Positions 25,265 through 33,777 of a DNA stretch of 64,000 bases are shown piece by piece. This DNA comes from Paractinoplanes atraurantiacus (GTDB taxonomy: Bacteria > Actinomycetota > Actinomycetes > Mycobacteriales > Micromonosporaceae). Position 1 is the first letter of the stretch. Every line of letters begins with the position of its first letter. The notes below the pieces were generated by a model that saw only the letters and a list, made by a program, of their open reading frames with translations, did not search any database and was not told the origin of the DNA. The position numbers were made by a program, and so were the translations under genes. The stretch spans positions 186,001 to 250,000 of the forward strand of contig NZ_OBDY01000008.1 in NCBI RefSeq assembly GCF_900215205.1, written 5' to 3'.

Positions 25265-27969
25265 CCGAGCGTTTCTCCTCTTCCCCGCAGGCCCTGATCG
25301 GCCGGGTCGCTGAGCAGGACCGGCTCACCGGTCTGCTGAACGATGTCCGCGCCGCGGGCACAGCAGTGCTGGTGGAAGGTGCGGCCGGCATCGGCAAGAC
25401 GGCGCTGGTGCGGACGGCGGCCGAATCGGCGCGGGCGCTCGGCTTCCAGGAGCTGGCGGCGCGAGGGGCTCGGGGCGCGGAGAAGGTGGGGTACAGCGGG
25501 CTTCATCAGTTGCTGCATCCGGTGCTGGGCCGCGCCGTCGCCCTGCCCGACCGGCAGCGGTCGGCCCTCATGATCGCCTTCGGGCGCGAGGACGGGCCGG
25601 CGCCCGATCGGCTGCTGATCAGCCTGGCGACGCTGGGTCTGCTCGAAGAGGTCGCCTCGATCGGTCCGCTCCTGGCCGTGGTCGACGATCTGCACTGGCT
25701 CGACCGGTCCAGCGCCGACGTCGTCTCCTTCCTCGGCCGGCGCCTGGACGACGCCCCCGTGCTGCTGCTGGCCACCACCCGTGGTGAGCCCTACCCCGAC
25801 CGGGCCCGCTCGTTCCCGCACCAGATGTCCCTGTCGGCTCTGCCGCCGCCGCAGGCGATGCAGCTTCTGCGGCGGCGAGCGCCGCAGCTGCAGCCTCGGG
25901 TGCGGCAGCGGATCCTGGAGCTGTCCGCCGGCAACCCGTTGGCGTTGTACGAGCTTCCCGCCGTCCTCGGCGAGACCAATCCCGTCGACGGTGTGCCCAT
26001 GACCGACCGCTTGGAGCAGGCGTTCCTCGCCGAGGCGGCGGAGCTGCCGCAGGCCGTGCGGGAGGCGCTGCTGGTCGCTGCGGCCGACCAGGACGCCCCG
26101 GCCGATGAACTGGTCGGCGCCATCGGCCGCCTCGGCTCGACCGGGACCGATCTGACCCTGGCCGAGCGGGCCGGCCTGCTCACCGTCGAGCAGGGCCGAG
26201 CGGTCTTCCGGCACCCGCTGGTGGCTTCCGCGGTCTACGGCGCCGCGTCGTCGTTGAGCCGGTCTCGGGCACATCGGGCGCTGGCGGCGGTCGCCACCGA
26301 TTCGCGCCGGGCGGCCTGGCATCAGGCGTCCGCGACGCCCGGCTGGGACGAGAAGGTCGCCGCCCGCCTGGAGGACACCGGGCTCGCCGATCAGCGCCAC
26401 GGCGCGAACCCCGAGGCGATGAACGCGTTCCGGCGGGCGGCCGAGCTCTCACCCGCACCCGGCGATCGGATGCGGCGGCTCCGGCACGCCGCCGAAGCGG
26501 CCCGGCGCGGGGGTCTCACCGCCGAGGCCGTCGAGATTCTGCGAGAGGCGTTGCCGCAGGCCACCGAGCCCGCCGACGTGTTGGCGCTCGCCCGCACCGA
26601 GTGGTTGCTGAGCATGACCTCGGGCGTGCCGGGCCGCAGCGCTCTGGAGCTGGTCGAGCTGGCTCGCCGCGAGAACGGCCCCGGCCAGGTGGAGGTCCTG
26701 CTCTGGGCGGCGACCAAGGCCTGGGTCTTTCAGGAGCCGAACGAGGTGCGTGTGGCCATCAGCGCCGCCTTCGAGCGGGTCCCGGCCGCGGACCGCGGTC
26801 CGCTCCACGGGGTGGGCTTGACGCTGCTCGACCCGATCCGCAATCTCGCGACGTTCCGGGCCGACCTGCGCCGGCTGACTCCGTGGATCCTCGACCGGCA
26901 TGCCGAGATCATGAATGTGCTGGCTTTCGCGGCGGAGGGCGTGCAGAACCTCGAGACGGCCGAATGGTGCTGGACGACGGCGGTGGAGCACCACCACATG
27001 TCGGGGCGCATCGCCGACGAGGCAGTGACCTTGTGCGGACGGGCCACACCGAGAATGGTGGCCGGCTCGGTACGTGACGGCCTGCAGGACGCGCAGCAGG
27101 CGCTGCGGCTCGCCCGCGAGTTCGATCTGCCCATCGTCGGCGCCATGGCCGCCGCCGCGGTGGCCCACGCCCATGCTGTTCTGGGAGCGAACGCTGAGGC
27201 ACGCTCGGCGCTGGAGCAGATGCGTGAGTTTCCGGGCGGCTCCGAGGTCGCGCGGGTACGCGCGGTGGCCGCATGGGCGACCGGCTTGATCGCGTTGAAC
27301 GAGGGCCGCCACCCGGAAGCGCTGCAAGCGCTGGAGGAGGCCTCGGCGAACGAACTGATCGGACTGTGGGCCGGGGCGGACCTCCTGGAGGCGGCGATCG
27401 GCGCGCGGCAGCCGCAGGAAGCACGGTCGTGGCTGGAGAAGGTGGCGTTGTACCGCTCCACCGGCCTGCTCGGGCAGGCTTGGGAACGGGCCCAGGCCCA
27501 GCTGGCGGACGGAGACGACGCCCGGGAACACTTCCAGGCCGCGATCCATCTCGGCGAGCGCCGAGGCGAAGGGCTGGACCTGGGCCGCACCCGTCTGCTG
27601 TTCGGCGGGTGGCTGCGCCGCCGGCGGCAGGTCGCCGAGGCGCGTCTCCAGTTGACCGAGGCTCTGACGCTGCTCCGGGGAGCCGGCGCCCGGGCGTGGG
27701 CGGCACGGGCCGAAGCCGAGCTGATCGCGAGTGGTGTCCGTGTGCCGGCTCAGGTCATCGAGGAATCGCGGCCGTCCTTGACCGTGCAGGAGGATCAGAT
27801 CGCCCACCTGGCGGCGGAGGGGCTGACCGACCGCGAGATCGCCGATCAGCTCCTCCTGTCCCATCGCACGGTGGCCCACGACATGAACCTGATCATCGTG
27901 AAGCTGGGCCTGTCGGATCGTTCCGAGCTCGCGGAAACCGCGAACGCCTGCCCAGGGGACGGCGGCTAA
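25261..27969 (+). CDS. LAL-type LuxR regulator (AAA ATPase + LuxR HTH)
   Basis: 902 residues. The N-terminal LIGRVAEQDRL is followed by Walker A GAAGIGKT (40-47) and Walker B VVDDLHWLD (~141). A long helical TPR-like middle ends in a C-terminal LuxR helix-turn-helix (~841-900, LTDREIADQLLLSHRTVAHD). Such MalT/LAL regulators bind ATP and an effector, then activate transcription. GGTGGAG lies 5 nt before ATG 25261; an upstream in-frame extension to 25030 crosses the conserved module and is rejected. It is one of four homologous LAL genes here and ends 20 nt before the convergent hydrolase. Confidence 0.92.
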   Translation: MTERFSSSPQALIGRVAEQDRLTGLLNDVRAAGTAVLVEGAAGIGKTALVRTAAESARALGFQELAARGARGAEKVGYSGLHQLLHPVLGRAVALPDRQRSALMIAFGREDGPAPDRLLISLATLGLLEEVASIGPLLAVVDDLHWLDRSSADVVSFLGRRLDDAPVLLLATTRGEPYPDRARSFPHQMSLSALPPPQAMQLLRRRAPQLQPRVRQRILELSAGNPLALYELPAVLGETNPVDGVPMTDRLEQAFLAEAAELPQAVREALLVAAADQDAPADELVGAIGRLGSTGTDLTLAERAGLLTVEQGRAVFRHPLVASAVYGAASSLSRSRAHRALAAVATDSRRAAWHQASATPGWDEKVAARLEDTGLADQRHGANPEAMNAFRRAAELSPAPGDRMRRLRHAAEAARRGGLTAEAVEILREALPQATEPADVLALARTEWLLSMTSGVPGRSALELVELARRENGPGQVEVLLWAATKAWVFQEPNEVRVAISAAFERVPAADRGPLHGVGLTLLDPIRNLATFRADLRRLTPWILDRHAEIMNVLAFAAEGVQNLETAEWCWTTAVEHHHMSGRIADEAVTLCGRATPRMVAGSVRDGLQDAQQALRLAREFDLPIVGAMAAAAVAHAHAVLGANAEARSALEQMREFPGGSEVARVRAVAAWATGLIALNEGRHPEALQALEEASANELIGLWAGADLLEAAIGARQPQEARSWLEKVALYRSTGLLGQAWERAQAQLADGDDAREHFQAAIHLGERRGEGLDLGRTRLLFGGWLRRRRQVAEARLQLTEALTLLRGAGARAWAARAEAELIASGVRVPAQVIEESRPSLTVQEDQIAHLAAEGLTDREIADQLLLSHRTVAHDMNLIIVKLGLSDRSELAETANACPGDGG

Positions 27970-27988
27970 GACAGTTGACCGCGGTCGG

Positions 27989-28855
27989 TCACGCCCCTGT
28001 TCGTCGTTCCGTTTCGAACGTCCCGAGGAACGAATTGACCTCGGCCGCGAATTCGGCCGAATATTGGAAGAGGAATCCGTGCCCAGCGTCCGGATAGATC
28101 TTCAGCCGCGCGTTCGGAATGTGCTCCGCAAGCAGAAAACTGTTCTTCGTGGGGACCATACGGTCGTTGTCGCCATTCGCCACCAGGACGGGTGCGCTGA
28201 TCGCCGCGAGGCGGGCGAGCTTCGTCTCGTCCGGCACGCCCCAGGCCGAGATCGCCGTCAGCTGCGCGTCCCGAACGTCCAGGCTCACCGGCACGTCGCG
28301 GTCCTCGGTGCGCGACGCCAACCGCTTCAGGAACTGCCATCCGAGGCTTCGGCTGGAGTCGCTGGACTCGAAGAACAGTGTGAGGAACTCTTCCGCCCCG
28401 ATCGTGTCCGCGGCGGCGATCGCGAGGATGTCCGGCTGATAGACGTGCATGTCGCGGCCACCCTGCGGGCCGGTGCCGGCCAGCACGAGACGGCGAACCT
28501 GGTGCGGCCGGATCAGCGCGAGCTCCTGGGCGACGAAGCCGCCGAGCGAGAAGCCCAGGACGTCGTACCGCTTGAGCCCGAGCGCGTCGATGAAGTACGT
28601 CAGGTCGCCGGCCATCTCCGCGACCGAGTTCGGCGTCAGCCCGCCGGAACCGCCCACACCGGCGTTGTCGACCAGGATGACCTCGCGGTGCCGGGCGATT
28701 TCGTCCACCAGCGCCGGATCCCAATTGTCGAGATTGGCCCGACAGTGGATGAAGCCCAGCATCGGCGGCGCCGAGGTCTCCGTGTTGCCGAAACGCCGGT
28801 AGGCGTAAGAGACTCCGTTGCGGCCGGTGACTTCGAGATTCGCGGCGTCTGTCAT
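27989..28855 (-). CDS. Alpha/beta hydrolase
   Basis: 288 residues with the full fold. The nucleophile elbow is GFSLGG (Ser103), the acid lies in ANGDNDRMVPT and the His in DAGHGFLFQ. NLDNWDP and VDNAGVGGS match haloperoxidase/esterase-type members. It is clearly paralogous to the hydrolase at 32167-33021 (SYAYRRFG, DNWDP, LGFSLGGFVAQE shared). ATG 28855 was chosen; GTG 28876 is in frame. The substrate is unknown. It is divergent from the broken GlxA-type regulator at 29012, a likely former regulator. Confidence 0.87.
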   Translation of the reverse strand: MTDAANLEVTGRNGVSYAYRRFGNTETSAPPMLGFIHCRANLDNWDPALVDEIARHREVILVDNAGVGGSGGLTPNSVAEMAGDLTYFIDALGLKRYDVLGFSLGGFVAQELALIRPHQVRRLVLAGTGPQGGRDMHVYQPDILAIAAADTIGAEEFLTLFFESSDSSRSLGWQFLKRLASRTEDRDVPVSLDVRDAQLTAISAWGVPDETKLARLAAISAPVLVANGDNDRMVPTKNSFLLAEHIPNARLKIYPDAGHGFLFQYSAEFAAEVNSFLGTFETERRTGA

Positions 28856-29011
28856 GCGATTACCATTCTTTTGCACGAGTGGGCGACGGCGACCGCCCCT
28901 AAGGGAAACGGTCTCCTCGACCGCCCGGAAAAGGCCTGCTCATGGCTAACATAACCATCGCCGGCGCAAGGGAAAACCGAGGTTGACGCCAGAATTCGAT
29001 GGGATCGTGCC

Positions 29012-29944
29012 ATGCATCGTGTAGCAGTTCTGGCCCTGGACGGGGTGTACCCGTTCGAACTCGGTATTCCAGCACGCATTCTCGGCGCGGCCGGCGACTA
29101 CGACGTCGTCACCTGTTCCGTCGGCGGCCGGCCGGTGCGGACCAACGCCGATTTCGACATAGCGGTGAATCACGATGCGCGGGTGCTGCGGAACGCTCAG
29201 ACCGTCATCATCCCGCCGATCGATCCGCTCCGCCTGACCCGGGCGCTGCCCGGCCCCGTACGCGAGGCGATCGCGTCGATTCCGGCCACGGCGCGCAAAG
29301 TCTCGCTCTGCACGGGCGCGTTCGTTCTCGCGGCGGCCTCGCTGCTCGACGGGCCGTCCGCCACCACCCACTGGGAATGCGCCCCGGTGTTCCGCCGGTG
29401 GTTTCCCTCGGTGAGCCTCATCCCCGAGGTGCTGTTCGTGGACGAGGGGGACGTGGTGACCTCGGCCGGGGCCGCGGCCGGCGTCGACCTCTGCCTGCAC
29501 GTCGTCCGCAGCGATCTGGGCGCGGCTGTCGCGAATGATGTCGCTCGCCGCTGCGTCGTCCCGCCTCGGTGCGACGGCGGCCGGCCCTACGCCGACCGGC
29601 CGGTCGCGGCCCGTTCCGTCACCGGCCCGACCCGCGAGTGGGCCCACGCGCGACTCGATGAACCCCTGCGCCTGCCGGACCTCGCCGAGCACGCCGGTGT
29701 CAGCCTGCGCGGCTTCGTGCGCCACTTCCGGGCCGAGGTCGGGCTCAGCCCCGGAGTGTGGCTTGGTTAGGAACGCGTTTCCCTCGCCAAGCAGCTGCTG
29801 GAGACCACTGACTTCGGCATCGAACAGATCGCGCGCAGAGCCGGCTTCGGAACGGGCGCGTCGCTGCGGCAGCACTTCCAGACGCGGGTAGCGGTCTCCC
29901 CGTCCGCCTACCGCCGTACCTTCCGCGCCGCCGCTGAGCGCTGA
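29012..29944 (+). pseudogene. GlxA-type AraC regulator interrupted by an amber codon
   Basis: The first 252 codons give a DJ-1/PfpI-like domain (VAVLALDGVYPFELGIPARI, SLCTGAFVLAAA) and the start of an AraC helix-turn-helix (LPDLAEHAGVSLRGFVRHF). TAG at 29768-29770 stops it after SPGVWLG. The same frame then continues through the second helix-turn-helix (LLETTDFGIEQIARRAGF, SPSAYRRTF) to TGA at 29942-29944. A single change from CAG would restore the 310-residue protein. The truncated product lacks half of its DNA-binding domain and is probably inactive. Confidence 0.8.
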
Positions 29945-30931
29945 TCACCCCAACCTTGTTCCCCGGCGACCTGTCTCGCGTAGGGCGGGCGCCACCTCGG
30001 CGCCGAGGCGGTACACGGAATCCCGCACCGCGCCGGCGTCGAGGCCGCCCCAGTCGACGAGGGCCTGGACCCGGTCGAACGGGACCGCGTCGTGCAGCCG
30101 GGCCAGCTTCTCGGTGATCTGCTCGCTGGTGCCGATGAACAGATGACCGCCGGGGCGCAGGCCGCCGTCGAAGGCGGCGGCGGAGACCGGGAAGGGCAGG
30201 AAGTCGCGGTAGTTCGTGTACGTGTCCCGCGCCTCCCGTTCCGTCGCGGCCGCGAAGAAGTGCACGGCCAGCCCGACCTGAGTGCCGCCGGCGGCCCGGT
30301 AGAGGTCGGCGAGCCGGCGCAGGTCGTCGGGGGAACCGCCGATGTAGCCGAGGATCAGCGGCAGTCCGGCCGCGCCGGCCCGCAGCGCGCTGCCGGGGCT
30401 GCCGCCCGCGCCGATCCACACCGGCAGGGGGTCCTGCACCGGCCGGGGGACCACGTCGGCGGGCACGAGCGGAGGCCGGTGCCCGCCCGGCCATGGCGTG
30501 TCGTCGCCGTCGCACAGGCGCAGCAACAGGTCGAGCCGTTCGGTGAAGGCCTTGTCGTAGCGGCTGAGGTCGACGCCGAAGAGCGCGAACGGGTCCGGGT
30601 AGGCACTGCGGCCCACGGTGATCTCGGCCCGGCCGCCGCTGATCAGGTCGACGGTCGCGAAGTCCTGCCAGACCCGCACCGGGTCGTGGACGCTGAGCAC
30701 GGTGACGGCGCTGGTCAGCCGGATATTCCTGGTGCGGGCCGCCACCGCCGAGAGCACGGGCGCCGGCGACGAGACGAGGAAGTCGGCGCTGTGGTGCTCA
30801 CCCACGCCGAACACGTCCAGCCCCGCCTCGTCCGCCTGCGCCCCGAGGTCGACGATCTGCTCCATCCGCCGCGCGGGATTCATCCCGCGCGGCAGGTCGG
30901 TCAGGGTGGAGACCCCGATCTGGATCGTCAT
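29945..30931 (-). CDS. LLM-class flavin-dependent oxidoreductase
   Basis: 328 residues of the bacterial luciferase-like family. FGVGEHHSADF, ARTRNIRLTSAVTVLS and SGGRAEITVGRS mark the FMN/F420 barrel; LPVWIGAGGSPGSALRA marks the later phosphate-binding part. It probably oxidises a small organic substrate with reduced flavin. The ATG overlaps the stop of the upstream lipocalin-like gene (ATGA), so the two form an operon under the TetR dyads at 31404-31453. Its stop lies one base past the broken GlxA gene. A 77-bp copy of its 3' part is found at 9694-9770. Confidence 0.9.
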   Translation of the reverse strand: MTIQIGVSTLTDLPRGMNPARRMEQIVDLGAQADEAGLDVFGVGEHHSADFLVSSPAPVLSAVAARTRNIRLTSAVTVLSVHDPVRVWQDFATVDLISGGRAEITVGRSAYPDPFALFGVDLSRYDKAFTERLDLLLRLCDGDDTPWPGGHRPPLVPADVVPRPVQDPLPVWIGAGGSPGSALRAGAAGLPLILGYIGGSPDDLRRLADLYRAAGGTQVGLAVHFFAAATEREARDTYTNYRDFLPFPVSAAAFDGGLRPGGHLFIGTSEQITEKLARLHDAVPFDRVQALVDWGGLDAGAVRDSVYRLGAEVAPALRETGRRGTRLG

Positions 30932-31380
30932 GACCGGGTCGCGGTCTCGTCGTCGACGGTGATCCAGCCGTTGCCCAGGTCGGTCTCGCCGATGTGGTAG
31001 TACCGGTCGTCGGCGAGGCGGGTGAACGAGTCGCGCAGCGGCAGGCTGTGCCCGCCCATCGTGATCGTGCCCTCGAAGACGAGCTTGTCGCCCTCCCAGC
31101 CCTTCGACCGCTGGGTGGCCCGGCCGCCGTTGCCGTCGAACCACTCGGCCGTGAACTCGCCGGCCTGCTCGTCGTAGCCCCAGATGTAGCGGGCGGTCAG
31201 CGGGTCGGGGTTCTGCTCGGTGGCCAGCTCCTCGGTGCGGACCATCGTCCAGTGTTCGCGCTCCTCGCGGGTGCCGGTGATGACCATCTCGATCGGCTTG
31301 CCGGCCCCGAACGGGGTGTCGTGGAACCGGCCCTCGGCCTTCCAGGCGCCGATGAAGAAGTCGAGATCGCTGAGTGCCAT
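30928..31380 (-). CDS. Lipocalin-like/DUF1579-type protein
   Basis: 150 residues, no signal peptide. FIGAWKAEGRFHDTPFG at the start and repeated beta strands (TARYIWGYDEQAGEF, GDKLVFEGTITMGG) resemble DUF1579-like calycin barrels that bind small hydrophobic ligands. It is translationally coupled to the LLM enzyme by a 4-nt overlap, which suggests it handles the same substrate. The start at 31380 is preceded by GGAGAG; ATG 31392 is also in frame. Regulation is by the divergent TetR through twin palindromes. Confidence 0.7.
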   Translation of the reverse strand: MALSDLDFFIGAWKAEGRFHDTPFGAGKPIEMVITGTREEREHWTMVRTEELATEQNPDPLTARYIWGYDEQAGEFTAEWFDGNGGRATQRSKGWEGDKLVFEGTITMGGHSLPLRDSFTRLADDRYYHIGETDLGNGWITVDDETATRS

Positions 31381-31403
31381 GGTGCTCTCCATTCGAATTA
31401 TAT

Positions 31404-31453
31404 GGAAGGGGTCTTCCGTTTCCGTACGCTAACCTAAACGGAAGGGGTCTTCC
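31404..31453. promoter_or_regulatory. Twin TetR operators between divergent genes
   Basis: The sequence GGAAGGGGTCTTCC occurs twice, at 31404-31417 and 31440-31453, each with GGAAG/CTTCC dyad symmetry. Flanks are mirrored (CGTTT after the first, AAACG before the second). The pair lies between the lipocalin-like gene and the TetR gene, so the TetR protein probably represses both. Confidence 0.8.
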
Positions 31454-31474
31454 AAATATTCGGAGGTGTGAGCG

Positions 31475-32101
31475 GTGGCACGTCGGGCCGACGCCGAGCG
31501 CAACCGCGCCCGGATCCTCGAGGCGGCGGCCGAGGTGTTCGGCCAGGCCGGCATCGACGTGCCGATGAGCGAGGTGGCGCGGCGGGCCGGGGTGGGCATC
31601 GCGACGGTCATGCGCAACTTCCCGGAGCGCGAGCGGCTCATCGAGGAGACCTTCGCCGGGGCCATGCACGAGTACGCCTTGACGGCGGCCGCCGCGGCCG
31701 CGGATCCCGATGCCTGGCACGGATTCCGGAGCTTCCTGGAGTACCTCGTCCGCGTCCAGAGCGGCAGCCGCGGCTTCAACGAGGTGCTCACCACGATGTT
31801 CCCGGGCGCCGAGCGGCTCGAGGCCGAACGCCAGGCGGCGCTGCGTGACTTCGTACGCCTCGTCCAGAAGGCCAAAGCGGCCGGGCGCCTGCGGGCCGAC
31901 TTCTCGCCCCACGACCTGCCGCTGTTCCTGCTCGCCACCTCGAACGTCGCGCGGCTGGGCGACGATGCCGCGACCGACCGCCTCGTCGCCTATCTCCTGC
32001 GGGCGTGCGCGGCCGGCCCGGAGGTGCCGCTGCCGCCCGCCACTGAGCCCCGCGACCTGTACCGCGCACTGGAGAGCAGTTCGCGGGGGCGACCGGCGTG
32101 A
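31475..32101 (+). CDS. TetR-family transcriptional regulator
   Basis: 208 residues with an N-terminal helix-turn-helix (ILEAAAEVFGQAGIDVPMSE, VARRAGVGIATVMRNFPERE) and a C-terminal domain containing the FVRLVQKAKAAGRLRADF segment common in TetR proteins. GTG start with GGAGG 8 nt upstream. It is divergent from the lipocalin-like/LLM operon and likely represses it through the palindromes at 31404-31453. The alpha/beta hydrolase and its partner lie 65 nt downstream and could be co-transcribed. Confidence 0.9.
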   Translation: MARRADAERNRARILEAAAEVFGQAGIDVPMSEVARRAGVGIATVMRNFPERERLIEETFAGAMHEYALTAAAAAADPDAWHGFRSFLEYLVRVQSGSRGFNEVLTTMFPGAERLEAERQAALRDFVRLVQKAKAAGRLRADFSPHDLPLFLLATSNVARLGDDAATDRLVAYLLRACAAGPEVPLPPATEPRDLYRALESSSRGRPA

Positions 32102-32166
32102 CCCTTTGGGCCATGGCTCACCGCCGCTGCTCGGCAGGCGGCGAGAACCGTGGCTGAACTGGAGTC

Positions 32167-33021
32167 ATGCCTGACATCACTCATCAGACCGCGCCGACCC
32201 GGTTCGCCGAGGCCGGTGGCGTCTCGTACGCCTACCGCCGGTTCGGATCCGGCGGCGACGTGCCGCTGGTGCTGCTGCAGCACTTCCGCGGCAACCTCGA
32301 CAACTGGGACCCGTCGCTGACCGACGGTCTCGCCGCCTCCCGCGAGGTCATCCTCGTCGACTACGCCGGCGTCGGATCCTCCACCGGCGAGTTGGCCACC
32401 TCGGTCGCGCAGAGCGCCCGCCACATCATCGCCTTCACCGAGGCGCTCGGGCTCGACCGGATCGACCTGCTCGGCTTCTCCCTCGGCGGATTCGTCGCCC
32501 AGGAGATCGCCCTCGTCCGGCCCGGCCTCATCCGCAAGCTGGTGCTCGCCGGCACCGGCCCCAAGGGCGCGCCCGGCATGCACGTGTGGCGCGAGGACAT
32601 CGCCTCGCATGCGCGGGCCAAGGTGAATGACGCCGAGGACCTGCTGTACATCTTCTTCGCCCACACCGAGACCAGTCAGGCGCTCGGCAAGCAGTTCCTC
32701 GGCCGCATCTTCACCCGCACCGAGAACCGCGACGAGCCGACCACCGAGGCGGTCCGCGACGCCCAGTTCGACGCCATCATCGAGTGGGGCATCCCTGACC
32801 ACTCCGCGCTGCAGCGGCTCACCGGCATCACCGCGCCCACGCTGATCCTGCAGGGCGACGACGACCTGATGATCCCCACCAAGGGCAGCTTCACCATGGC
32901 CGGGCTCATCCCGGACGCGCGGCTCCGCATCTACCCGGACGCCGCGCACGCCTCCCTGTTCCAGTACCCGGCCGACGCGGCCAAGGACATCAACGACTTC
33001 CTCACCGAAGGGGACAAGTGA
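32167..33021 (+). CDS. Alpha/beta hydrolase
   Basis: 284 residues with nucleophile elbow GFSLGG (Ser105), an acid in LQGDDDLMIPT and His in AAHASLFQ. It is a paralogue of the hydrolase at 27989-28855. Family members act as esterases, C-C hydrolases or haloperoxidases; the substrate is unknown. It follows the TetR gene in the same direction and is separated by one base from the next gene, with which it must be co-expressed. Confidence 0.88.
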   Translation: MPDITHQTAPTRFAEAGGVSYAYRRFGSGGDVPLVLLQHFRGNLDNWDPSLTDGLAASREVILVDYAGVGSSTGELATSVAQSARHIIAFTEALGLDRIDLLGFSLGGFVAQEIALVRPGLIRKLVLAGTGPKGAPGMHVWREDIASHARAKVNDAEDLLYIFFAHTETSQALGKQFLGRIFTRTENRDEPTTEAVRDAQFDAIIEWGIPDHSALQRLTGITAPTLILQGDDDLMIPTKGSFTMAGLIPDARLRIYPDAAHASLFQYPADAAKDINDFLTEGDK

Positions 33022-33022
33022 C

Positions 33023-33742
33023 ATGAGCGACCTGCTAGAGGCGATTCTTCAGACGTACGGCGGTCGCGCGGCCTGGGAGGAGGCGCAGCAGATCAGCGCC
33101 CGCCAGTTCTTCGGCGGCGTGCTCTGGGCCATGAAGGGGTGGCCCGGCGCGCTCGACGACGTGCAGGTGACCGTGGACCTGCACCGCGAGCACACCCGGC
33201 AGGAGCCGTTCTTCGCCGAGGGCCACCACACCAACTTCACCCCGCAGCGGGTGGCGGTGGAGACCGAGGACGGCGAGGTGGTCGAGGAGCTGCCGAACCC
33301 GCGCGAGTCATTCGCCGGGCATGTGCTCACGACGCCTTGGACGCAGCTGCAGCTCGCCTACTTCTCCGGGTACGCGATGTGGACGTACACCACCGAGCCG
33401 GCCTCTCTGCTGCTGCCCGGAGTCCAGACCGAGGAGATCGACGGCTGGACTGAGGACGGCAAGACGTTCCGGCGCCTGGCCGTCACCTATCCGGACAGCA
33501 TCGCCACCCACACCCCGCGGCAGGTGCTGTACGTCGACTCGGACGGGCTGATCCGTCGGCGCGACTACACGGTCGACATCGCCGGCCGGGCGCCGAGCGC
33601 GCAGTACGCGCTGGACTTCGCCACAGTCGACGGCCTGGTCGTGGCGACCAGCCGGAAGATCTACAGCACGGACGAGAACAACCACAAGGTCGCGGACCCG
33701 GTCATCGTCTCGATCGACCTGAAGGACGTCACGGTCAAGTGA
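33023..33742 (+). CDS. Hypothetical protein coupled to the hydrolase
   Basis: 239 residues with no signal peptide or membrane helix. Alternating strands (QVTVDLHREHTRQEPFF, QRVAVETEDGEVVEEL, QVLYVDSDGLIRRRDYTVDI) suggest a beta-rich ligand-binding barrel, perhaps LolA/lipocalin-like. I do not recognise a family. The ATG begins one base after the hydrolase stop, so the two work together; the LLM/lipocalin-like operon across the TetR gene shows a similar enzyme-plus-beta-protein pairing. A bidirectional terminator follows. Confidence 0.65.
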   Translation: MSDLLEAILQTYGGRAAWEEAQQISARQFFGGVLWAMKGWPGALDDVQVTVDLHREHTRQEPFFAEGHHTNFTPQRVAVETEDGEVVEELPNPRESFAGHVLTTPWTQLQLAYFSGYAMWTYTTEPASLLLPGVQTEEIDGWTEDGKTFRRLAVTYPDSIATHTPRQVLYVDSDGLIRRRDYTVDIAGRAPSAQYALDFATVDGLVVATSRKIYSTDENNHKVADPVIVSIDLKDVTVK

Positions 33743-33749
33743 CCGCGGC

Positions 33750-33777
33750 GGGGACCCGGTCACGGCGCCGGGTCCCC
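33750..33777. terminator. Bidirectional terminator between convergent genes
   Basis: Perfect 10-bp stem GGGGACCCGG / CCGGGTCCCC with an 8-nt loop. It starts 8 nt after the plus-strand stop and overlaps the stop codon of the minus-strand LAL gene. Confidence 0.75.

Noticed and set aside
28893..28915. Possible fourth copy of the TTGCCC-N4-GGGAACA module
   Set aside because: Only GCCC-N4-GGGAA matches; the AGCA and TTGACTG boxes at the expected distances are absent.
30932..31912. Upstream extension of the LLM frame on the minus strand
   Set aside because: It crosses the lipocalin-like and TetR genes and has no LLM similarity; the ATGA-coupled start at 30931 explains the enzyme.
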